Below are positions 1-5,348 of a stretch of DNA of 6,491 bases, one piece after another. Within the stretch, counting starts at the first letter, position 1. Every line of letters begins with the position of its first letter. This stretch comes from JBGTLW01 sp041743835 (lineage in GTDB: Bacteria > Planctomycetota > Phycisphaerae > Phycisphaerales > Phycisphaeraceae), in NCBI GenBank assembly GCA_041743835.1, contig JBGTLW010000055.1:1-6491 (forward strand), written 5' to 3'. A program made the position numbers and the translations under genes. Under the pieces are notes generated by a model that had not been told where the DNA came from, made no database searches, and saw only the letters and a list, made by a program, of their open reading frames with translations.

Positions 1-1197
1 GGCGGCGGTGAGGGCGACGGGACGGGGCGCGGGGGCGCGGGTTCGTGGCTGGACTCCCGGCCGCTGATCCGCGAGACGCGCCAGCCGGACCCCGCGATGC
101 CCGACCCGGTCGCCATGCTGCCGGAGCTGGACCTCGAACCCGCACTGGTCCCCGAGACGGAGCCGACCGAGGCGCCGGTGCGTTTGGATGACGACTTTGA
201 TTACCGCGTTACACGGTACGAGCCGCGTGGCGAGCCGGGCTACTTCCGGGTGGACATCACCGCGAAGCGGTCGCTCCGCCGGCTGCAGGCGATGCCCAAG
301 GACGTGGTGTACCTGATCGACACGTCGTCGAGCCTGCCGCAGAGCTGGGTGACGCAGGTTGTGGCCGGGGTCGAGGAGTCACTGCCCGCGCTTAATGAGG
401 GCGACCGCTTCAACATCGTGCTGTTCAACCAGCAGCCCACAGCCCTGTCGGCCGACCGCATCCTCCCCGCCAACGCGGAGAACCTGGACAAAGCGCGGGC
501 ATTCCTCCGCGGGGCGGCAAGCGACGGCTGGACGGATGTGAACGCGGCCCTGCGGAGGCTGCTGGTGCGCGACACGCACAACGACCGCGCCTACGTGCTC
601 ATCCTCATCTCCGATGGCATGCCCACCCGCGGCGTGCTCGACACGCGCGACCTCATCAACCTCATCACACGCGACAACGACATGGCGGCGGGGATCTACT
701 GCGTCGGCGTCGGCTCCCGGCAGAACACGGAGCTGCTCGACTTCCTGGCGTACCGCAACAAAGCGGTGTCGATCCACGTGAACCGCAGCGAAGACACCGC
801 CCCAGCGATCCGCGACCTGATGAGCCGGCTGCGGTACCCGCTCATCAAAGATGTGGGTGTGTCGTTTGCCGGGCTGGATCGGGGCACGGTGTTCCCGCTG
901 TACCTGCCCGACATCCACCAGAGCGAGACCTTCAGCGTCTTTGGCCGATACGACTCCGGCAACCCCGAGCGGTTCATCATGCGGCTGTCGGGGCTGTCGA
1001 GCAATGGGCCGGTGGACTTCACCTTCGCACGCGACCTCCGCGAGCAGCCGCTGGGTGATAAGCAGATCGCCCAGGATTGGGCCTTCCAGAAGCTCCACCA
1101 CCTCTACAGCGAGATCATCCGGCTGGGCGAGCGCGACGACCTGTTGGCACAGATCAATGAATTGCGCAGGAAATACAAGCTAAAAACGCTGTATTGA
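1..1197 (+). CDS. VWA-domain protein with ITIH-like C-terminal region (5' end outside window)
   Basis: The frame is open from base 1 with no stop, so the first 96 bases (a Gly-rich stretch, then GSWLDSRPLIRET) are probably coding and the true start lies upstream. The ATG at 97 has no Shine-Dalgarno and is unlikely to be the start. Counting from the first codon, residues about 1-60 are a Gly/Pro/Glu-rich linker. The VWA domain begins near residue 101 (DVVYLIDTSSS). Its MIDAS metal site is complete: D107-x-S109-x-S111, T178 in GWTDVN and the Asp of LISDGMPT. After the VWA fold comes a region resembling inter-alpha-trypsin-inhibitor heavy-chain-like bacterial proteins (VSFAGL..VFPLYLPDI, then FGRY near 313-317). 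The end LRRKYKLKTLY sits where that family has its YxIxTxYT motif. VWA domains of this type bind protein ligands through a divalent cation. Cellular location cannot be told because the N-terminus is missing. A TTG overlaps its stop codon, but the next gene most likely starts at 1257. Confidence 0.9.
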   Translation, partial: GGGEGDGTGRGGAGSWLDSRPLIRETRQPDPAMPDPVAMLPELDLEPALVPETEPTEAPVRLDDDFDYRVTRYEPRGEPGYFRVDITAKRSLRRLQAMPKDVVYLIDTSSSLPQSWVTQVVAGVEESLPALNEGDRFNIVLFNQQPTALSADRILPANAENLDKARAFLRGAASDGWTDVNAALRRLLVRDTHNDRAYVLILISDGMPTRGVLDTRDLINLITRDNDMAAGIYCVGVGSRQNTELLDFLAYRNKAVSIHVNRSEDTAPAIRDLMSRLRYPLIKDVGVSFAGLDRGTVFPLYLPDIHQSETFSVFGRYDSGNPERFIMRLSGLSSNGPVDFTFARDLREQPLGDKQIAQDWAFQKLHHLYSEIIRLGERDDLLAQINELRRKYKLKTLY

Positions 1198-1207
1198 TAT
1201 GGCCCCC

Positions 1208-1226
1208 GCCCCCCGTCGGGAGGGGC
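1208..1226 (+). terminator. GC-rich hairpin after the VWA gene, possible terminator
   Basis: Eleven bases past the VWA stop, GCCCC at 1208-1212 can pair with GGGGC at 1222-1226, plus one more C-G pair inside a C-A mismatch and a short loop. No T-tract follows, so it is not a classical intrinsic terminator. It could act with Rho, or be only a by-product of high GC. Confidence 0.3.
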
Positions 1227-1244
1227 GCAACCCGACACGCTCGC

Positions 1245-1250
1245 TACAAT
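1245..1250 (+). promoter_or_regulatory. Candidate -10 box for a leaderless lectin mRNA
   Basis: TACAAT lies six bases upstream of the ATG at 1257, in a GC-rich background. A sigma-70-type -10 box there would place transcription start at or within a base or two of the ATG, giving a leaderless mRNA. This fits the lack of any Shine-Dalgarno within 20 bases of the start. No recognisable -35 box lies 16-18 bases upstream (GGGGCG there). Confidence 0.45.
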
Positions 1251-1256
1251 ACGCCG

Positions 1257-1901
1257 ATGCGCTACGCGATTCTGCTGGCCATGGTGTGTCTGTTTCAGGC
1301 TCCGCAGACCCTTGCCGAGCCGGTGCTGTGGAGCGAGGATGAGGGCGGCGACGGGTACTACTACGAGTTTGTCCCCGAGACCCTCACCTGGCACGAGGCC
1401 AAGCTGGCGGCATCCAAGCGTGTCCACCACGGCGTGCCCGGCCGGCTGATCGTCATCAAGTCCCAAGCGCAGAACGACTTCGCCCACAGCCTGCTCCCCG
1501 ACGACCAGACCCGGGCCTGGCTGGGGCTCACCGACGAGGTGAAAGAGGGCGTCTTCCTCTGGATCGACGGCACAAAGCCCTCCTACACCAACTGGAACCC
1601 CGGCGAACCCAACAACGCCGACGGGGACGAGCATTACGGCGAGATGCATCCCAACGGCAAGTGGAACGACAAAGAAGGCGCCCCAGCCGAGGGCCAGCCC
1701 GGCCCCACGGGCTACTTCGTCGAGTACTACGCCGAGCACCTCCTGGCCGACGCCCCACCCCGCAGGCCAAGCCTCATGGAGTCACTTGCGTGGCAATCGG
1801 GGTCGGTCACACGCGTATGGCCCCGGCCCCTGCCCAATCCCCCCCAGACCCACCGGACAGCCCGCCAACCCCGCCGGGCAACCCCGCCGCGTGTGGTGTG
1901 A
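1257..1901 (+). CDS. Secreted C-type lectin domain protein, EPN type
   Basis: The product has 214 residues. The start at 1257 is chosen because it places a signal peptide at the N-terminus (MRYAILLAMVCLF, cleavage expected after TLA, residue 20). An in-frame TTG at 1194 would put 21 non-hydrophobic residues before it. One C-type lectin fold covers about residues 33-158: TWHEAKLAA helix, RLIVIKSQAQNDF, WLGL at 88-91, FLWIDG, NW, EPN at 117-119, WND at 136-138 and a closing YFVEY strand. The calcium-2/sugar ligands E117, N119, E125, N137 and D138 have the same spacing as in mannose-binding protein A, so calcium-dependent binding of mannose/GlcNAc-type sugars is predicted. The mature protein has no cysteine, so the usual disulfides are absent, as in many bacterial C-type lectin domains. 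Residues about 160-214 are a Pro/Arg-rich tail outside the fold. The gene lies 59 bases after the VWA stop but may have its own promoter. Confidence 0.87.
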   Translation: MRYAILLAMVCLFQAPQTLAEPVLWSEDEGGDGYYYEFVPETLTWHEAKLAASKRVHHGVPGRLIVIKSQAQNDFAHSLLPDDQTRAWLGLTDEVKEGVFLWIDGTKPSYTNWNPGEPNNADGDEHYGEMHPNGKWNDKEGAPAEGQPGPTGYFVEYYAEHLLADAPPRRPSLMESLAWQSGSVTRVWPRPLPNPPQTHRTARQPRRATPPRVV

Positions 1902-1941
1902 CGTTTATTCCAGTTACATACGAGATTCTAATACAAGGGGG

Positions 1942-1969
1942 TTGCGGTTTCAGGGCAAGGTCTTATAAT
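1942..1969 (+). promoter_or_regulatory. Candidate sigma-70 promoter of the PEP-CTERM gene
   Basis: A perfect TATAAT (1964-1969) follows TTGCGG (1942-1947) with a 16-base spacer. The -35 box matches the TTGACA consensus only in its first three bases. The predicted start near 1976 gives a leader of about 77 bases. The area is clearly AT-richer than the flanking coding DNA. Nothing else is recognisable in 1902-2052 besides this promoter and the ribosome binding site. Confidence 0.6.
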
Positions 1970-2038
1970 GCCACTTCAAGACCCGTAAGTGTTCTGCTTC
2001 AGTTTTGGCGGGTGAGGTCAATTTTCAGGAAACTGTCT

Positions 2039-2044
2039 GAGGGA
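2039..2044 (+). promoter_or_regulatory. Shine-Dalgarno site of the PEP-CTERM gene
   Basis: GAGGGA sits eight bases before the ATG at 2053, a standard spacing. It fixes that start, and it contrasts with the lectin gene, which has no such site. Confidence 0.7.
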
Positions 2045-2052
2045 ACCCAGTT

Positions 2053-2136
2053 ATGCTCCGTAATCATCATCGCGCGGTTGTGGCGGCCACCTTTTGCGGC
2101 ATCGGCATCGCTGTCCTGGGCTCCGCAGCCAAGGCG
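2053..2136 (+). other. Signal peptide of the beta-helix protein
   Basis: Residues 1-28 have a short basic start (R3, R7, with two histidines), a hydrophobic core around 8-23 and a small-residue A-K-A site before ATVEW. This is a Sec-type signal and not a lipoprotein signal, since the single Cys15 lies inside the core rather than in a lipobox. Confidence 0.85.
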
Positions 2137-5100
2137 GCCACCGTCGAATGGGAAGGCAGCGGTACGGACCCCATCGCCTTCGACAACGCGGACAACTGGG
2201 CGGACGACGTGCTGCCCGGAGCCGGCGACATCGCCAGCTTCTTCGTCAACACCGTCAACGACCCGATCAACCAGGTCAACTTCGGCACGCTCCAACTCAC
2301 AGACCCCGGCACCCTCGCCCCGAACTACCAATTCAACCTGGCTGGGTTCCTGGTGGACAACAACGCCAAGGTCGGCCTGGACCTCAACGGCCATCGGCTG
2401 CTCGCCACCGACATGACCGTCATCACGCCCACGGGCGAGGCGACGATCAGCAACACCTCGGGCACCGCCAACGAGTTCCGCGTCCCCGGCGAGTTGCAGG
2501 TATCCGACGGCGGCAAGCTCACCGTCACCGGTGCCAACACCACCTTCCGTGCAGGCACCGCCAGCACCGGCGTCAACGACTCCAACGTCACCCCCAACGA
2601 CGTGGCTCAGATCACGGTCCAGAACGGCGCGACCTGGATCAACGAGCAAATGTTGAACATCGGGGCTTCGGACTCGGGCGACCTCACCGTGGAGTCCGGG
2701 GCCAAGCTCTACGGCCCGGGCTACAACACCACAACAAACACGCTCGTTGGAATCACCTACCAGGCCACCGTGGGTGCGGCCGCGGGCAAGACCGGCAACC
2801 TGAGCGTCACCGGCAGCGGCAGCGAGTTCCATGCCTTGACTCTTGTCGTCGGCGGCAGTGGTGACGGCTCGCTCACAGTCGCCGACGGCGCGCTGGTGAA
2901 CACCCACTCGCTTCTGGTGGGCTACAACTTCGGTTCAACCGGCACTGTCACGCTCGACCAGGCCACGATCAGCACAAGCGATCTTACTGTATACGATCGC
3001 CCCGGGTCCGGTTTCGACTTCAATAGTGGCACGCTCAACATCAACCGCAGCGCTGTGGTTACCGTGCAGAACAACGTCACGTACACCGCGTTTACTGTGG
3101 GCGACGGCGGCACTAACACCGCCACGCTCAACCTCGGCACCACATCCCTCGCCAGGAACTACCGCTTCAACCACGGGCTGCACATCGCCGCTAACGGTGA
3201 GGTCAATCTCAACCACGGCTCCCTCCGCACCACAACCCTCTCCGCCGACGCGGGGGGCGCGTTCAACTTTAATGGTGGCAGCCTCACCCTCACGAGCGCC
3301 ACGCCCCTAACCGTCGGGGACGGCCAACTCATCGAGTCCCTCGACCTCGGCTCCACCGGCCCACGCTACCTCCACGTCAATCACAACCTGGTCATCGATG
3401 GTGCGGCCGCGACCGTTACTCTCAATGACGGCGGCACCCTCATCGCCCACAATATCACCACCGACAACGGCGGCAGCTTCACCTACCACGGTGGTCTGCT
3501 CACACTTACCCAAGGGGACGCGGGATTCGGCACCGGCCAAAACCTCGGCACCGGCGAGTCCCTGACCTTGGGCAGCGGCGACCGCATCACATTAAACAAC
3601 GGCACCTTGGCCATCGACGCGGATGCAGACATCACCCTTGCCAACGGCGGCAGACTCCAAGCCCGGGACATCACCACCGCCAACGGCGGCAGCTTCCAAT
3701 ACCTCGGCGGCTTTCTCACCCTTACCCAAGGCGACGCTGGCTTCGGCACAGGTCAGCTCCTCGGCGGCGGCAAGACCCTTAGCGGCGCATACAACATCGC
3801 ACTCTTCGACGGTACCCTCGCCATTGATGCGGACGAAACCGTCACCCTTGACGGCGGCAGCATCTCCGCCAAACAACTCACGATCGATGGGGCCCTCGAA
3901 TATAAGAAGGGCCGGCTCTCTGTTTCACAGGGGTCCTATGACCTGGGTACCGGCGGCAGCAACCCAGCTATCCTCGGCAATCCAGATGATAGCGGCAACA
4001 TCAACCTGGACTTGGTTACACAGCGTCTCGCCCTCTTTGGAAGCGACACCGAAATCCGGACGGGTATCAATATCGTTGGGGGCGATTTGGTCCTCCGCTC
4101 GGCCACACTGGGCGCGGGTGGATCGCTGACCTTCGGTGGCTTATACAGCAGCGGCCACCTCTACCTCAACCAAGCCGTCACCGTGCTGGACACCGGCGAC
4201 GCCAACAACATCGCCACCGCCTTGCAGGACGGGCGGTCCAATCTCAGCACCGCTCGTGTCGAGAACAACCTGTTCACCCTCAATTCGGGCGCGTCACTCA
4301 CAGCCAGCCTGCTCGAACTGACAGACGGCGGCGGGGACTTCACCCTCGACGGCGGTACGCTCAGTGTCATCAACGGCATCACCGGTGACGGGAACTTCAC
4401 ATGGAACACCGGCACGATCGATCTTAATAACGACTGGGACGCCACCGACTCGATCCTGCCCTCATCCTTCACCACGCTCGGTCTGGATCAGTCCCTGATT
4501 CTCTCCGGCAACCTGCTCGGCGGAACCATCACCCTCGAAACAGGGTCATTCCTCTCCATCTTCCGTAACCTCGGCGGCACCATCAATAACAACGGCGGCA
4601 CTCTCGATATCCGCTTCGTCGAAGTCCCCCCCGGCCCCCCAGGAGACCCGTACACTCCGACCCAGAGCATCATTGGTCAGCAGATCAGTGTCGCAGGAGC
4701 ACTCAAGCTCAACGCCGGCATCAAGGCCATCGGCCGCGTCACCGTCACCCCGGGGGCCTCGCTCTCCGGCATCGGTGGCGTCGAAGGTGAGCTCACCATC
4801 GGCGGGAGCCACCAGCCCGGAGCCTCCCCCGGCATCTTCACCGTGGATGGCAACCTTATCTACGAGTCCACCGCCACGCTCGAGATCGAGATGGACCTCT
4901 CAGGCAGCAACCCCGTGGCCGGGACCGATTTCGATCGCGTCATCGTCAACGCCTTGGATGACGAGTTCACAGGCAAGGCTTCGCTGGGCGGCACGCTGGT
5001 GCTCAAAACCCTCAACGATTACCTCGGCGAATTGGGCGACAAGTTCCTCTTCCTGACCGCTGAGGGCGGCCTGTCGGGACAGTTCAACCTCGACGCCTCA

Positions 5101-5286
5101 CTGGCGGGCCTGGCCAACGCGGCGGGGACACAGTGGGGGCTGTACTACGACTTCATCGATGGCGAGGTCTGGGCCCAGGTCGTATCCAAGCAGTCGCCCT
5201 CATCCTTCGTGGTGGTCCCCGAGCCTGGCTCCGCGGCGGCACTGCTGGTGATGACGCTGCTGGTCGGCACCCGGCGACGCCGGTAA
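2053..5286 (+). CDS. Large exported beta-helix protein with PEP-CTERM sorting signal
   Basis: The product has 1077 residues, starting at an ATG with a good Shine-Dalgarno. A signal peptide covers residues 1-28 (R7 positive region, hydrophobic core, cleavage expected after AKA). The mature N-terminus (VEWEGSG..FDNADNWADDVLPGAGDIASF) is the usual opening of planctomycete PEP-CTERM proteins with autotransporter-like repeats. Residues about 195-310 hold T5SS/PEP-CTERM-associated repeats (LNIGASDSGDLTVESGA; VVGGSGDGSLTVADGA). About seven longer units of roughly 72 residues follow from about 325 to 817. A Pro-rich hinge lies at about 857-871. Residues about 880-1050 form a module known from autotransporter passengers (PGASPG at 922-927, then DFDRVIV, LGGTLVL and FLFLTAEGGLSGQF). 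The end, from 1054, is VPEP, a hydrophobic helix and RRRR. PEP-CTERM proteins are cut and anchored by an exosortase, so a cell-surface or matrix fibre is expected. No enzyme motif and no outer-membrane barrel are seen. The ligand is unknown. Confidence 0.92.
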   Translation: MLRNHHRAVVAATFCGIGIAVLGSAAKAATVEWEGSGTDPIAFDNADNWADDVLPGAGDIASFFVNTVNDPINQVNFGTLQLTDPGTLAPNYQFNLAGFLVDNNAKVGLDLNGHRLLATDMTVITPTGEATISNTSGTANEFRVPGELQVSDGGKLTVTGANTTFRAGTASTGVNDSNVTPNDVAQITVQNGATWINEQMLNIGASDSGDLTVESGAKLYGPGYNTTTNTLVGITYQATVGAAAGKTGNLSVTGSGSEFHALTLVVGGSGDGSLTVADGALVNTHSLLVGYNFGSTGTVTLDQATISTSDLTVYDRPGSGFDFNSGTLNINRSAVVTVQNNVTYTAFTVGDGGTNTATLNLGTTSLARNYRFNHGLHIAANGEVNLNHGSLRTTTLSADAGGAFNFNGGSLTLTSATPLTVGDGQLIESLDLGSTGPRYLHVNHNLVIDGAAATVTLNDGGTLIAHNITTDNGGSFTYHGGLLTLTQGDAGFGTGQNLGTGESLTLGSGDRITLNNGTLAIDADADITLANGGRLQARDITTANGGSFQYLGGFLTLTQGDAGFGTGQLLGGGKTLSGAYNIALFDGTLAIDADETVTLDGGSISAKQLTIDGALEYKKGRLSVSQGSYDLGTGGSNPAILGNPDDSGNINLDLVTQRLALFGSDTEIRTGINIVGGDLVLRSATLGAGGSLTFGGLYSSGHLYLNQAVTVLDTGDANNIATALQDGRSNLSTARVENNLFTLNSGASLTASLLELTDGGGDFTLDGGTLSVINGITGDGNFTWNTGTIDLNNDWDATDSILPSSFTTLGLDQSLILSGNLLGGTITLETGSFLSIFRNLGGTINNNGGTLDIRFVEVPPGPPGDPYTPTQSIIGQQISVAGALKLNAGIKAIGRVTVTPGASLSGIGGVEGELTIGGSHQPGASPGIFTVDGNLIYESTATLEIEMDLSGSNPVAGTDFDRVIVNALDDEFTGKASLGGTLVLKTLNDYLGELGDKFLFLTAEGGLSGQFNLDASLAGLANAAGTQWGLYYDFIDGEVWAQVVSKQSPSSFVVVPEPGSAAALLVMTLLVGTRRRR
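3025..4503 (+). repeat. Seven-unit protein super-repeat of about 72 residues
   Basis: Units begin at bases 3025, 3214, 3430, 3646, 3853, 4078 and 4288, so spacings are 63, 72, 72, 69, 75 and 70 codons. Each opens with GGxL or GxSL, a short strand, then xNGGSFxYxGGxLTLT, and closes with a GTLxIDAD-like strand. The third and fourth units are closest: over their 30-residue core (TxNGGSFxYxGGxLTLTQGD onward) 25 residues are identical, and long DNA stretches also match, pointing to a recent duplication. The outer units are much more diverged. Confidence 0.75.
5212..5283 (+). other. PEP-CTERM sorting signal
   Basis: The last 24 residues contain VPEP (1055-1058), a hydrophobic stretch of about 14 residues (AAALLVMTLLVG) and a terminal RRRR. 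This is the full three-part signature read by exosortases. No exosortase gene is in the window. Confidence 0.93.
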
Positions 5287-5322
5287 AGACGTGTGCGAAG
5301 TTCTGGGTGCTTGCCTGGCATT

Positions 5323-5348
5323 TGCCTAGTCATCCCCACCACTAGGCA
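5323..5348. terminator. Inverted repeat between convergent genes, possible bidirectional terminator
   Basis: TGCCTAGT (5323-5330) and ACTAGGCA (5341-5348) form a perfect 8-bp stem around a 10-base loop. It lies 37 bases after the beta-helix stop and overlaps the stop codon of the minus-strand gene. No T-tract follows on either strand, so termination is suggested by position and symmetry only. Confidence 0.4.

Noticed and set aside
97..99. ATG at 97 as the true start of the VWA protein
   Set aside because: The frame stays open to base 1 with coding-like third-position GC, and there is no Shine-Dalgarno before this ATG.
379..1101. Open frame of 240 codons on the minus strand opposite the VWA gene
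   Set aside because: It is antisense to a gene with an intact domain. Its composition (Val/Ala/Arg/His-rich) is typical of the mirror of high-GC codons, and it has no recognisable motif.
1194..1256. TTG start for the lectin overlapping the VWA stop codon
   Set aside because: It would add 21 polar/Pro-rich residues before an otherwise clean signal peptide, and there is no ribosome binding site.
1661..2416. Open frame of 251 codons in another plus-strand frame joining the lectin and beta-helix genes
   Set aside because: It spans the end of one good gene, the promoter and the start of another. The translation is Pro/Arg/Ser/Thr noise with no family features.
1999..2907. Open frame of 302 codons on the minus strand opposite the beta-helix start
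   Set aside because: It runs across the promoter and signal peptide of the plus-strand gene, has Val/Gly/Asp/Arg-rich shadow composition and shows no domain.
3430..3852. DNA repeats as a possible CRISPR array or mobile element
   Set aside because: The repeats are in frame, diverged, about 210 bases long without spacers, and explained by duplication of protein units.
4621..4660. C-runs in the beta-helix gene as a possible frameshift site
   Set aside because: The frame continues unbroken into the conserved C-terminal module and PEP-CTERM signal. The runs simply encode a Pro-rich hinge.
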